A stretch of DNA of 64,000 nt from Athripsodes cinereus (lineage: Eukaryota; Arthropoda; Insecta; Trichoptera; Leptoceridae), in the NCBI GenBank assembly GCA_947579605.1, contig OX388305.1, forward strand, positions 35,973,542 to 36,037,541, read 5' to 3'. A program made the translations under genes and the position numbers. Below, piece by piece: positions 10,213 to 20,715 of this stretch. Under the pieces are notes generated by a model. That model did not search any database. It worked only from the letters and a program-made list of their open reading frames with translations, and was not told where the DNA came from. Within the stretch, counting starts at the first letter, position 1; each line of letters opens with the position of its first letter.

Positions 10213-10440
10213 TTGCTATTCTTGTTCTTCTGTAAGTATCCTGTCAGGTACTCCCGATTTAAGTGATCACTCTGGCATAGGCTTCTCGATCCTGCGCTGC
10301 CTGGAACAACTCCTCCACACCTCTCATTCCAGTTCAGTCTCGTACCAATGTAGCAGCTCGCAGCCACGATGTCTGTCGCAGCCTTCTGCCAGCCCCCTCT
10401 GTTTGTTATTGTTTCAAGTTTTATCTGCCATTGGATAGTT
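10213..10440 (-). mobile_element. LINE-D2 carboxy-terminal fragment, decayed
   Basis: On the minus strand GVEELFQAAQDREAYARVI-like coding is recognisable from CCTGGAACAACTCCTCCACA and CTGGCATAGGCTTCTCGATC. It ends in a GAA-type tail (TTCTTGTTCTTC). It is homologous to 20716-21100 and 40690-40925. Confidence 0.65.
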
Positions 10441-10710
10441 GACAATGTTTTTAACTTATTATCTCAATCAATTAATACTTATCTTTAGTTAATTCCCTCA
10501 AAAACTTATTTGTCTCTGAAAAATATTCCCTCCATTTTAGCCCCTAAGTAGGTTACAGGAATGACACCTGTGACGAAATGCGTAGGTATACAAAATGCAT
10601 GGATAATACTTGAATTGGTTGAATGTCCCAGAAATAACAAAATTTAAAAAATATTGGCACGGAGAGGGCGACTTTCATGTTTATCATATGTAGTTAGTCT
10701 ATTGACTACC

Positions 10711-10758
10711 AAAATTATCTATCACATTATGAGATGTCATAATGTTATAGATAATTTT
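10711..10758. repeat. Solitary near-perfect hairpin
   Basis: AAAATTATCTAT-ACATTATG pairs with CATAATGT-ATAGATAATTTT around a six-base loop, with one mismatch. It sits in AT-rich DNA without flanking family members that I can see. Confidence 0.5.
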
Positions 10759-10935
10759 TATTTAACTTTTTTAATTGCATAATGTGACATGCAAATCTTT
10801 AGAGAAATATTGATATAAAAATGATTTATATTTATTTATTTGGGCAACATACAACTTAAAGCCATTTATAAAATATTTTACAATAAAAAAATATATGAAT
10901 ATTATACATAATACTGATTTATTTTTATTATTGAT

Positions 10936-11157
10936 GACGCCCGGCAAGGAATTGGTCTTTTACTCTTTTCCGTAAGTTTTTGGGTTTTTTGTGAAATACA
11001 GGTTTTCGAAAGAAAAAAGAGATTTTACATCTTAAATTCAGCTAAAAGATTTGCCACCTATCTTAAATGTCTCATTTTTTTTTGTTGATACGGAGAAGAC
11101 ATCTTGCACGTGTTTTACCCCACTTGTGGGATACACCTATCGTGATGGTGTAGTAGT
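10936..11157 (+). mobile_element. SINE-B, divergent full-length copy
   Basis: It runs from CCCGGCAAGGAATTGGTC, through TTTACATCTTAAATTCAGC, to ACCCCACTTGTGGGATA, ATCGTGATGGTGTAG and a TAG tail. It directly abuts the 3' end of a LINE-D copy on the opposite strand. Confidence 0.7.
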
Positions 11158-11615
11158 GTGTATTTATATATAATAAGTTACAATCCATTGAATTGGTCTG
11201 CAACGAGTTTGGTTTATCTTCTCCATTCGTCTCTATTCTCAGCCAGTCTTTTCAGCTCTACGTATGAGCCACAGTTCATGTCCATCTTCAGTTGGTCCAT
11301 ATACGCGTCTCTTGGTCGGCCTCTGCCATTTGTTCCCTCGGTCTTACCCTCCGCGATGGCGATGAGTAGTCTTGGGTGCCTGATGTTGTGGCCAATCCAG
11401 TTAACTCGTTGTTGGCCGATTCTCTTAAGAAGTTGCCTTTTTTCGCCTACCCTGGCTAATACTTCTTCGTTTTCGACGTGTTCCGACCAATGGATCTTAA
11501 GTATGCGTATGTAGCACCACATCTCAAAGGCCGCCAACCGTCCGCTTTCACTCTTGCTGATGGTCCACGTCTCACAACCATAAAGCAGAATGCTCCATAC
11601 AAAGTGTGTATTTAT
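11158..11615 (-). mobile_element. LINE-D carboxy-terminal fragment
   Basis: The minus strand has AAFEMWCYIRILKIHWSEHV, then VGEKRQLLKRIGQQRVNWIG, IRHPRLLIAIAEGKTEG and RGRPRDAYMDQLKMDMN. This is closely related to the end of the well-preserved copy at 62150-63064. It begins with the element's 3' end (TACAATCCATTG and a TATATA tail) and loses its 5' part near 11615. Confidence 0.8.
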
Positions 11616-11875
11616 ATAAACTTTAATCTTTACTTTGACTTTAACATCACTAATAAATTGTGTCTATTGTACCTATTAATTGAACAGTAATTACACGCAC
11701 ATAATAAAATATGATAAAAGCCATAAACATCAGTTAAAGTCGTAATGGTCACTCATTAGTAAATACAAAAGCATCGGTTATAATAATTTATATGTTATTC
11801 TTATTATAATTGTTAATTTAGAATTATTATTAATTAACTGTTTACTATTGTAACTCCACTTGTATAAATTGTTAC

Positions 11876-11936
11876 TTTAGACTACAATATTTCCGATTCA
11901 GGTGTCTAATAAATTATAATCTAAATCAGGCGTCTC
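11876..11936 (+). repeat. Left member of a ~55-bp direct repeat
   Basis: TTTAGACTACAATATTTCC, GATTCAGG and AAATTATAATCTAAAT recur with few changes at 12651-12702, immediately on the other side of the hAT relic. The right copy reads ACTACAATATTACCGATTCA. Confidence 0.7.
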
Positions 11937-12650
11937 CAAACTGCGACCTGTGAGCCAAATCCGGCCCGTAGTGCCATCAATCCGGCCCGCGACAGCCAAG
12001 GTCTAATTGTTGTTACCATTGCTGTGATGAGCTGAAGAAGAAAACACAGAATTAATAATAACTCTGTTTTATTTACTTGTAAGGTAGATTTGAATTTTTT
12101 AAAAGTGCCCTAACACCTCTACGCACACAGTCACAGGTAATGTGTATAAAAGAACACGTGATTGTATTAGTAACCGAGTAGCATCGTTGTGATTGGCCGG
12201 TGCATTGTGTGTAGCATACTCATTACTGAAGGGTGTGTAAGTAATTATTTACCTACGAGTGGGGCACTCTTACATGAATTCTACTTTAACATTTAACGAC
12301 AGAAATGATGACGCAGACAACTTAAATTAAGAATCTAAGCTTAAGCATATTAATAACTAACATATAAATGAAATGAATCCCACTGATCACAGTAAAACAA
12401 AAAAATACTAATGAGATTTATGTAATTGTGATTTTCCAGCGAGAATAGTTTTCATTTTACTTGTACCAATTATTGAAAGAGATTGAAGACGCTCATCGGT
12501 TAATTTAGATCTATAAACATTATTTATGTTCTTCATCTTGAAAAAAGTTTTCTCACACATGTAAGTAGAATCAAAAACAGAATACTCAAAACTGTTTTGT
12601 GGCCCTTGGAATCATTATGGCCCTAATGCTTCAAAGTTTGGAGTTACCTG
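11937..12650 (-). mobile_element. hAT element relic with transposase remnant
   Basis: The termini are inverted: CAGGCGTCTCCAAACT at 11937 and, at the right, the complement of CAGGTAACTCCAAACT ending at 12650. The interior has CCGGCCCG-type GC-rich subterminal sequence and a minus-strand transposase end (12408-12593). The immediate flanks do not give a matching 8-bp duplication. Instead a 55-bp direct repeat flanks the element. Confidence 0.7.
12408..12593 (-). pseudogene. hAT transposase carboxy-terminal remnant (GTF2IRD2/SCAND3-type)
   Basis: An uninterrupted 61-codon minus-strand frame begins SFEYSVFDSTYMCEKTFF, continues KMKNINNVYRSKLTDERLQS, and ends in HKSH and a stop at 12408-12410. 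The pattern of an aromatic-rich stretch, FS/FxxMKxIKxxYRSxLTDExLxxL, is the hAT dimerisation region of transposases related to GTF2IRD2-like and SCAND3-like genes. There is no start codon and the catalytic domain is missing. Confidence 0.65.
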
Positions 12651-12702
12651 CTTTAGACTACAATATTACCGATTCAGGTCTTATAAATTATAATCTAGAT
12701 AT
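12651..12702 (+). repeat. Right member of the ~55-bp direct repeat
   Basis: Begins CTTTAGACTACAATATTACC and ends TATAATCTAGAT, mirroring 11876-11936 in direct orientation across the hAT relic. A short deletion separates the two copies (GGTGTCTAATAAA versus GGTCTTATAAA). Confidence 0.7.
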
Positions 12703-12887
12703 TCATTACGATATCATATCAAACTATTATTATTATACAATGAAAACAAATCTTCTAAATAAACTACTATAATTGTCATACATACATTTTAAATTAATTC
12801 ACGAGTAGAGAATCACTGGCCCTTGGTCATTCATAACCAATCAATGTGGCACTAGATCAAAACTATCGTAATTTATAACTATTCACT

Positions 12888-12990
12888 GTGTCGGTGTTTA
12901 GGTAGTAGAATTTTATAACGAAATAAAAAAAAACAAACTTATAAGGACATCGTCAATGTCCGTATAAGACGAAATACATTTTTCTCGACA
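12888..12990 (+). repeat. Repeat N, copy 1, with degenerate hammerhead-like segment
   Basis: GTGTCGGTGTTTAGGTAGTA and TTTTATAACGAAAT match 50107-50160. The following AATGTCCGTATAAGACGAAA has the form of a helix II (GTC...GAC) followed by GAAA, as in the hammerhead-like foldbacks at 24021 and 50107. No intact CTGANGA is present here. Confidence 0.4.
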
Positions 12991-13307
12991 ATGAAACATG
13001 TAGTTGAAGAAAATATTTGTTTTTTAATTTCGTAATTTTTAACTGTTGAAAATTGAATGAATGCGCTCAAGTGTTTCCTGAAGATGTTTCTAAAAGAACA
13101 TTCTATGGGAAAGTTGTCCTTCCAATACCAGTGGTATGCATTTTATGGAATCATTTGTATTAAAAACGGAGTCCTTCTGGCAGTACATAACGCACGAGCA
13201 AACTGTAATTGAAATATAAGAAACTGGATGAATGTGGAGGAAACGTAAGAAGTTTGTAAAGATAGGTCAACATGGCGTTCCGTTCTCTCTTCTTAACCCA
13301 CCTGGAA

Positions 13308-13455
13308 CATTTATTTATTCATTCTTTATTGTATATTGATTAAGAGCAAATTTACACATTCAAATAAGTTACATTCATACAATCAATATACAGAGGGCGA
13401 GTTTATCGCAGAGGCGCGATTTCTTCCAACTAACCCGAACACGCGACAGGGTATA
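13308..13455 (-). mobile_element. LINE-I 3' end
   Basis: (TTTA)-type tail, CTTTATTGTATATTGATT, then CAGAGGGCGAGTTTATCGC and CTTCCAACTAACCCG. On the minus strand this is a LINE 3' untranslated region with an AAATAAAT tail. Copies lie at 16920, 20580, 26985, 41090, 50040 and 51413. Confidence 0.65.
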
Positions 13456-13604
13456 GGATATGTAGATTTTAGGCAGAGAGGATGAACTATGTTCACGAGG
13501 AAACGATACTAGTATGCACAATCACTAAAATATATTAGATTTCTTATTTTATACTTAAAATATTGTATTTTTTTTGTACCTCGTTCGAAATGACACCTTT
13601 TTCA

Positions 13605-13760
13605 ATATACCCACTGATTAGCTGGTAGAGGCTGAACAAGAGACACCTATGTGTATCAACTAAAAAGGGACATGAACTGTGGCCCATACCTAGAACTAAA
13701 GAGTCTAGCTGAAAATGGGAAGGAAATCCAATGGATTGTAACTCACTATACTTATACTGA
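13605..13760 (+). mobile_element. LINE-D 3' fragment with internal deletion
   Basis: Segments align to the end of LINE-D in order: GGTAGAGGCTGAACAAGAGA, AAAAAGGGACATGAACTGTG, CTAAAGAGTCTAGCTGAAAA, then CCAATGGATTGTAACTCA. About 35 bases found at 62:1016-1050 of the intact end (near 63010-63050) are missing. Long minus-strand frames across this interval are therefore chance. Confidence 0.7.
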
Positions 13761-14311
13761 CTAGTTAAAGGCACTTTATTTCCATTTACAAAATTTAATG
13801 TTTTATGATTTATTGTATAGGGGCCGGACAGACAACACAACCTGTAAATGCAGAAGTGTGCTTGTCAAATTGTTTTACTGGATAATTTATTATAAAGTGG
13901 CGCGTGGCTGGTTTTGATATCAAACTTGTACTATTAAGAAAGCTTCCGGCGTAGATTAGAAATTCTCTGTCTATGAAACATTTGACCTCAGATCTGTTTC
14001 GTAACAAAATATTATAAATGTGATGGGAAATATACTTATTTTAATAAATTATATATCTGATGGATGACACACAAATAAATCTAATAGAAAATTAAATTAA
14101 CTAATCCCGAAGAAAAAAAAAACACAACAATCAATACATTGCAGTCTTAGCTACATATTAAAAGGTTTTCTGGTTCGTGTTGGAAGGTTCGGTTATTGGT
14201 AACTTAACAGTTGAAATTCCGTTTGCATTCAAGTATAAGATTTAGTTACCTTCCAGGGGCACCACTTGGAGAATCATTCCTTGCCCCCAACACTTTGCTG
14301 TAGGAGGTGAT

Positions 14312-14585
14312 CTAGACCATAGGACATGCAAATCTTTGAATCGTCTAAAAACTGGTATAGGAAACTGCCGTGACAATAGAGAACGATGGAGCTTCCTACA
14401 ATACGAATCTGGAGCGTGTGACTATGGTGCAGCACAAACCATGCCACACTTGTTGGAGTGTCTATTATGCCCTGTCACATGCACTATGGAGTACATTTTT
14501 GACTTATCTCCATGTGCTGTGCGTTTTGCACAGTACTCTGGAGATCAGTTTGATTGTTCTTTGTCTAGGTTTCGTCACGATAAAA
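14312..14585 (+). mobile_element. LINE-P carboxy-terminal fragment with C-x-C...H..C motif
   Basis: The frame reads DHRTCKSLNRLKTGIGNCRD, then ESGACDYGAAQTMPHLLECL and CPVTCTMEYIFDL. The residues C-x-C/Y-G-x2-QTM-x-HLL-x-C form the zinc-knuckle-like end found in Jockey/R1-group LINE proteins. Here the second Cys of the family motif is Tyr. The copy at 48490-48600 keeps ACDCGAAQTM. Confidence 0.7.
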
Positions 14586-14603
14586 AAAAACTATATATCT
14601 CAC

Positions 14604-14705
14604 ATGTGAGGTAGCCAGCAGACCAGTTGTATATAATAAACATGCAAGCTGACTCTCTCTGCCAATATAAAATTAAGACATTCAGGATGGGTGGCGAACC
14701 TCATT
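14604..14705 (-). mobile_element. SINE-B 3' half
   Basis: TCACATGTGAGGTAGCCAGC, AACATGCAAGCTGAC and ACATTCAGGATGGGTGGCG match the antisense SINE-B consensus. The tRNA-like head is missing. Confidence 0.7.
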
Positions 14706-15427
14706 ATTTGAATTATGCCTATGAATAAGTCGAAATGTTTTTGATGGAATTATATTTATATTTTTTTTAAATTTAGTACTGTACATGTGGTTGTGGGTAT
14801 ATTAATACATTACAAGAATAAAGTGTTTAACAAAAGCTTTAAAAAGTTGATCAGTATCAATACATGTAATATTTGTTTTTTGTTGAAATTCTGCACGTTA
14901 TTTTATTTTAATACTTCTTTTTCTATCTATCGATCGATCAAACAATTTTATGTAGTTATAACTAATAAAAACACTTATACGGATATTCTACATTTTCTAT
15001 TGAATTTATGTTCGTAATTAATCTATATCGATTTCCTATTTCGATTGAAATACGAGTAATGATCGTTGATTCCTGAACGTTATTGGCTCGTCGAGTAGAT
15101 ATACTTACATAGTATTGGAATATTGAAGTTTTCTTAAGGGGCCTGTTGGTAGGGAACTCGAAATTGTCGTATGATTTTACGCAACTATTTTTGAAAATTG
15201 ATTATTAACTTATTTGCAATATTTTCCTGATCGAGCATGATATTTTACTATTTTTTTTATAATAACAAAATTTGAACATGTGTTTTTAAGAAAAAAATAT
15301 TTCATGAGATTCATATAGAAATTATCGATTGAAAAACGTCTTCCGACATTCCATCACGACTAGCAGAGATATTTTTAGACAATCATCTAAGAGGCTGCAT
15401 AAATGATGAAATAAATTTAGTTCCTAG
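14706..15427. other. Unassigned AT-rich sequence
   Basis: No recognisable gene or repeat family. A short CTATCTATCGATCGATC run lies at about 14925-14940. Confidence 0.3.
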
Positions 15428-15961
15428 TAGTGTTGTGGAATTCTCAAGAAATAATTTTTGGAGAAATTTACCGAGAAATTTCTCGGTAAATTTCTCGAAG
15501 TAGAGAATTTTCCGAGATTTTTTTTATATTTTTATTTAAAAGTATAATAATAATAAATACTTTATTCAATCAATCAATAACAATGTACAAATGTTGAGAC
15601 AATTTATCACCAATTAATTATGGAAAAAAAATGTTAGGTACCTTCATAGAAAAAAGTGCTAATAACTGATGTAAAATCTTGATGTTTGACACCCCACATG
15701 CCCATATTTAAGTTAAAAAAAAATGCAGGTACGTACGTACCTACATGGAAAAAAGTGTTAAAAACCTATGATTTGGGCCTTACTCAGCCCCACAAATTTT
15801 GGATCAATCAGGTTGGCTGCGAAAAGTACTGGGCGAAAGATCATAATACCACTAAGAAAAATTATGGAGAGAAATTTCTCTTCCATCAGAGGAGAAATTC
15901 TCGGAGAAATTTCTCGTTCTCGAGAAATTTCTTTGAAGAATTTTCTCTTCTCACATCACTA
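15428..15961. mobile_element. hAT-type MITE with 8-bp target duplication
   Basis: The ends are TAGTGTTGTGGAATTCTC on the left and the complement of TAGTGATGTGAGAAGAG on the right. The flanks GTTCCTAG (15420-15427) and GTTCCAAG (15962-15969) match at 7 of 8 bases. Subterminal GAGAAATTTCTC palindromes repeat at both ends. A LINE-tail scrap at 15545-15590 was inserted inside. Confidence 0.82.
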
Positions 15962-15969
15962 GTTCCAAG

Positions 15970-16919
15970 GCTATTTTAGAAAAATGATCAATTTTAAATA
16001 CATGTAGGTATACTATCTTTCTGGAAAAGCATGTATCTGCTTAAAAAAATCCTATAATAATGTATACGTACATATTTTTTTCTTAATTTAACTAGGTCAA
16101 GTTTGAGTAAGGGAAAAACTATCAAAAATAATTTAGGCAATTTTAGCATACCTATGGTCGAACGATTTCAAATTAAAATCGGGCTGTGAATAATTAGTGT
16201 TAAACATTGATGTTGTGATTTTCTTACCCGTCTACTTTAAACAAATAACTACATTCAAATTTCCTTGTTAGTTTATTTAGCATGCATAGGTGTATATAGG
16301 TAATCTAGGTACTAGATTTTCATCTGAATATTAATCTTTCAACCTGTACATAATAATAACATTGGTCTCTCACAGCAACTTGTAACGATCCATTTTACTA
16401 TTCGTTTTTATTATTTGATATAAATAAACACTGTCAGTGGATTATGTATTTTATTAGAATGTCAAGTTCAATATTCTTGTTGTATGGTTAATATTATTAT
16501 TTATTGTTATAGTTTCGTGTCATTTGATAAATCCGGTAACCTACCTATACCTGTACTTGTACAAAAATTCTGTTCCTAATGCCTCCATATGTGGTCCGCT
16601 CTGATAAAGAACAATATTATCCATCTAGTTCTGGTTGTTGTGTTGTATATACATAATATTTATTTACATGAGTAGGTATATACGGAACCTGACAGGTGAC
16701 AAATATAATTAATCACCTGCTATTATTAACCATTATAGTGTTTATATTATTTTCTTAAATCACTCATATTATTTTAATGGGTTCGATTAAATTTAGATAT
16801 ATCTACATACTCAACCTGTCCTTGGAAAAAAATGGGCAAAAAAATTAAATGTAAGTACACATTCCAATATTAAACATAAATTGAACAACAACATTTATAT
16901 TCAAGTTTTGGATAAATAC
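15970..16919. other. Unassigned AT-rich sequence
   Basis: No coding or structural signal noted over this stretch. Confidence 0.3.
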
Positions 16920-17065
16920 ATTTATTTATTTATTTTATTCTTCACTGTACATTGGTTACAATATTACATAATAAAATAGTGTCATAAAAATAACAGTCAT
17001 ACAATTCAATGTACAGAGGGCGAGTTTATCGCTAAAATGCGATGTCTTCCAACTAACCCGGTTCT
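16920..17065 (-). mobile_element. LINE-I 3' end
   Basis: TTTATTTATTTATTTTATTC, CTTCACTGTACATTGG, then CAGAGGGCGAGTTTATCGCT, AAAATGCGATGTCTTCCAAC and TAACCCG. Orientation is minus, with the tail at the low-coordinate end. Confidence 0.7.
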
Positions 17066-17189
17066 TCTATCTACCAATTATAAGTTTTATTTGATCTGTA
17101 TTTATCATTGGATTACAATTCATCTCCCAGAAGTGAGCACACAATTGTCCAATCCAGAAACTTATTGGACATTATTAATAACCATGTAT

Positions 17190-17430
17190 ATTATAATATA
17201 TATGCATGCCCAATGATAGTTGGCCAAAAAGAGCGCTGTTCTTCCTTCCGCAAGGGTTCTGTCGGCCCGGGCCTCCATCTTTCACAATACACCGTTCCTA
17301 TGACAACGACATCAGAGCGCAAGGAATGTCGTGGAAAGAGGTGACGCAACTGGCGAAGAGACGCTCTGAATGGAGGAGGCTGGTTTCTGTCAGTTTCTGC
17401 CAGTTTCTGGAGGAACGTTGAGGGCGATGA
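17190..17430 (+). mobile_element. LINE-F carboxy-terminal fragment
   Basis: The frame reads MPNDSWPKRALFFLPQGF, PGPPSFTIHRSYDNDIRAQG, MSWKEVTQLAKRRSEWRRLV and then a stop region. W/LGHVLRMPND...R..G.P...W.....LA..R..WR is a LINE C-terminal arrangement. This is the sense-strand reference for the copies at 5467, 30058, 49022 and 56295. Confidence 0.75.
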
Positions 17431-18175
17431 TTGATTGATGTTATATATTCTATTCTATTCTTCTCAAGACCATCCAGTCGTTTGCGAGTGATTTAGGCCA
17501 ATATGGAACAATAAGTTTTTAATAATGATTTATGTATTAAAAGAAAAATTATGAGGTGTTTTGCAACAAAATGAACCTTAATATAAAGACGGGTTTGTAA
17601 ATAATTGTGACAATGTATACCTAAAGATATGCATAAACCCTTTGAAAAAAAATTAACTTATTATTACTAGCGAACAATTAAAATTATTTTATTGCTGTAC
17701 AGAAATACAGTCGATTCTTCTTAATGCATCTTATTAATGATACAAATAATTTTATCAAATCTTAAGATGAATAAATAAATATTCTTTTATCTCCTCTTCT
17801 AAGAAGAAATTATTAATCACCTATCCTAATTCTACTTGTACCGGATATAAATTATGTATATTTAATTTAAAATTAAAAAAAAAACAATTCCTGGCGCATA
17901 TGGTTATCATAAAAACTGACATTATTTATATTCAAATAGAGGAAATGAATCACATTTAATTATAAAAACTCTTCCTTGTTTTTATTCAGAGTTTAATGTG
18001 ACAATACAAAAAATCATAAATACCTATCTCAGTAAAATGTATTAGGTATGTGATACGGTATACTTAAGGGTTTCGGCATACAATCTTATTAACTAGGTAG
18101 TGTGTTACATTGACCTATTGAATCCATGTCATCAAACTAGATGATATTATATTTTGATTTAATTATCTATCTACC
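17431..18175. other. Unassigned AT-rich sequence
   Basis: No recognisable features apart from A/T homopolymer runs. Confidence 0.3.
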
Positions 18176-18392
18176 TATACCATCACGGCATATCTCACCC
18201 GTAGGGTAGCCAACACATCATCTGCATGTAATAAACATGGAATCTGTCTTCTCCGTGCCAACTAAAATTGAGACATTGAGGATGGGTGACAAATCTCATC
18301 GCTGAATTTAAGATGTAAAATGTCTTATTTTTCGAACACCTGCCTTTTACACGACACTCGAAAACTTACGGAAAAGAGTGGGAGGCCAATAT
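18176..18392 (-). mobile_element. SINE-B, near full length
   Basis: From TATACCATCACGGCATATCT, through GAATTTAAGATGTAAAATGT and CGAACACCTGCCTTTTAC, to GAGTGGGAGGCCAATA, i.e. tail to head on the plus strand. Confidence 0.8.
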
Positions 18393-18404
18393 ATTTTATG
18401 GACA

Positions 18405-18645
18405 ATTCACACAGATCGAACTAGTCTTAAGCTTAGACATAAATCTTAAATTATGGGTACAAGCGCGACGATACATAATTATAATACAAAGCACTAAACA
18501 CGCACACACACACACATCCAGACCGAGAGCTTTGAAAATATCATTTTTGATTTTATTTTGGCCGGGAATCGAACCTGAGACTCGTGACTCATAGGCAAAA
18601 ACATCATTACCTCCATCCCACACCGAAATCATATCAGAAATAATC
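18405..18645 (-). mobile_element. SINE-L, tRNA-derived with perfect box B
   Basis: On the minus strand a tRNA-like head, GGTGTGGGATGGAGGTAATG, is followed by GGTTCGATTCCCGGCC, a consensus RNA polymerase III box B. A body with a (GT)n run and TTGTACCCATAATTTAAGAT follows. This head-body order is that of insect tRNA-derived SINEs. The open frame across it is incidental. Confidence 0.7.
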
Positions 18646-18854
18646 AGGTGTGAAATCATAATCCATTATCTTTCAGCATTTTTATTGGAAATATAGGATG
18701 AAAACAAGCTTTTTCCACTCATATGCTCGTACGAGTATTTCAATTCTTCACATTGTATTCATAACGTTTGATATCAATGTCATAATATGAACAATACATT
18801 GTGATAAAAATTCGATATGGCTGTTGAAAGCTTTGCAATTACACTATACCAGTT

Positions 18855-19058
18855 GACTGGGTTCCGACCCATCAAACAAAAATTTCCAATCTTGGGACCC
18901 ACCTTTTAGCTGTTATAGAGAAAATAGGTCATAAATATTGGTACTCGTAATGCTCAGATTCTCTAGTAGCGAGTCATGGAACTACTTAATGCTCAGGACC
19001 CACACAATATTCGCTCGCGACCCACCGGTGGGTCGCGACCCATAGTTTGGGAACCACT
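18855..19058. mobile_element. hAT-like element remnant (GGTTCCCAAAC end)
   Basis: The right end, read inward on the minus strand, is GAAGTGGTTCCCAAACTATG followed by GGTCGCGACCCACCGGTGGG. This is a classic hAT subterminal palindrome. The left side has related GACCCATC and GGGACCCACC strings, but the terminal repeat is eroded and no clear target duplication remains. Confidence 0.55.
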
Positions 19059-19061
19059 TCA

Positions 19062-19480
19062 CTCTACTATACTATACCCTCACGCCGTGTCCCAGGTGAG
19101 GTAGGCAGAGAGAACAGAACGCCATATAGATCTATCCTTACAAACTTTACACATTTATCCAGCTTCTCACATATGCACGCCGATTTCTCTTACTCAACAT
19201 GCGGCCGTCCTTTAGAAATTGATCCACGAGTTCGAGCCACGTAGGTAGTTCTTGGACGTCCGCGCTTCCTTGCACCCTTTCTTTCAGATTGATACATCCT
19301 CTTCGTTATCCCTTCATCGTGCATTCGCTCATCATGTCCAAACCGTCGTAAATTATTTACAAGCGTTCTGTCCACAACGCTCCTATCAAATCCGTTCATT
19401 CTCCTGATATCCTCATTCTTCACTCTATCTCGCAATGTTTTACCAACCGTTCTTCTCAGTGAACGCATCTCCACAGCATT
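19062..19480 (-). mobile_element. LINE-E carboxy terminus and 3' end
   Basis: The minus strand carries MEMRSLRRTVGKTLRDRVKN, EDIRRMNGFDRSVVDRTL, NNLRRFGHDERMHDEGITKR and RKRGRPRTTYV. This MRxLRR...DRIRN..IR...G...W.GH..RM LINE ending then degenerates. The 3' untranslated end reads CTACCTCACCTGGGACACGG followed by CGTGAGGGTATAG. It abuts the hAT remnant. Confidence 0.8.
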
Positions 19481-20579
19481 TATTCAACTTTTGTCCAGTT
19501 TTAATAACATATTATCATATATTTCTCCAGCATATTATCATATTTCTCCAGTAGAAATATTACAAAAATAAAATATGTTTGAAAAAGCAGACATATTCAT
19601 ATTGCTATGTGTTATCATATTGACTGATTCGTGTGTATGAAAATACTGTAAATATTCCAATGAGTTTTCGGAACTATCACGATGTATAAAACCAAAACCA
19701 CACACCGTTCAAGGAGGTCATTTAGTCCTTATAATATACTTACATCATTATATTTGACTAATACGCGGCATTTGATAATGCCAGTATTATGGAAGTATAG
19801 ACATATTAACTAACTATAAGTTAGGTATATTTAAATGAAAAAAATGTGTATCAATCTCATGTGTGTGTGTGTGTGTGTGTACCTCAACATTTTTATGAAT
19901 GAATACGATGTGAGTAAGACACGTGTACAGGAAAGTCCCAAAGCATCTGGCGGAAGAGCTTTCTGAATCTCGACGGGAGCTTTAGTTAGACTCCCCATAT
20001 TATTATATTACGTATGTAATATTATTGTAGACTCATTCAGTATTATCATCATATTACTATAGAACTGATTATAATTATGTACATGTAGATACCGTCTATA
20101 CCACGAATCGTATATCGTTTCATTAAAGGGAACACAAAACAGGTGTCTGTGTTCTGTGTTAGGAATTGATTTAACTTCGGTTAATGAACTCTGCTCTATA
20201 CAATTCATTTCAATGTCATAAGAACAGCAGTGCCGAGCAATATGGATATTATTGTTATGTAGTAGATACCTACTGTGTTTTATGTATGCAAAATACACTT
20301 AATGTTCAGAGCCATGAATCTTTTTGATGCTAAACCCTTCGTTCATATTTTGATTTATTACGCATTCTACGGAACTCGATTGCATCATTGGTTTCGTGTT
20401 AATATTCATTTTTTATTATCGATTGATTCTTACACAGCGCGCAGCGTAGTTTCTTTTCATAAGAAAAAGAATATTATCGATTTTTGGAATTAAGTGGTCA
20501 AGTAAAAATCACAGCCTAGTTTGATAAATTATTGTAGATTGATTATAATTTTCAATTATGTAAAAATACTGTTGAAAGA
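19481..20579. other. Unassigned sequence with a GT microsatellite
   Basis: A (GT)n run of about eleven units lies at 19859-19880. No gene or repeat family is recognised in the rest. Confidence 0.4.
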
Positions 20580-20715
20580 AAAGTTAGTTGGAAGACATCG
20601 CATTCTAGCGAAAAACTCACCCTCTGTACATTGAATTGTGTACAATTTATATTTTTATGATACTTTGTATTGATTTGAAATAATGTAATCAATGTACAGT
20701 GAAGAATAAAATCTT
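20580..20715 (+). mobile_element. LINE-I 3' end
   Basis: GTTGGAAGACATCGCATTCT, then ACTCACCCTCTGTACATTGA, and AATCAATGTACAGTGAAGAA followed by TAAAAT. This is the plus-strand version of 16920-17065. It is joined directly to an opposite-strand LINE-D2 end. Confidence 0.7.

Noticed and set aside
10565..10590. TGACACCTGTGACGAAATGC considered as a hammerhead fragment
   Set aside because: Helix II is plausible but CTGANGA, helix III and the cleavage site are absent.
13544..13840. 98-codon minus-strand frame with cysteine-rich start
   Set aside because: It overlaps a plus-strand LINE-D fragment with clear similarity to the LINE-D end, so it is a shadow.
19859..19880. GT run as a regulatory Z-DNA element
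   Set aside because: Short dinucleotide microsatellite with no gene nearby; nothing supports a function.
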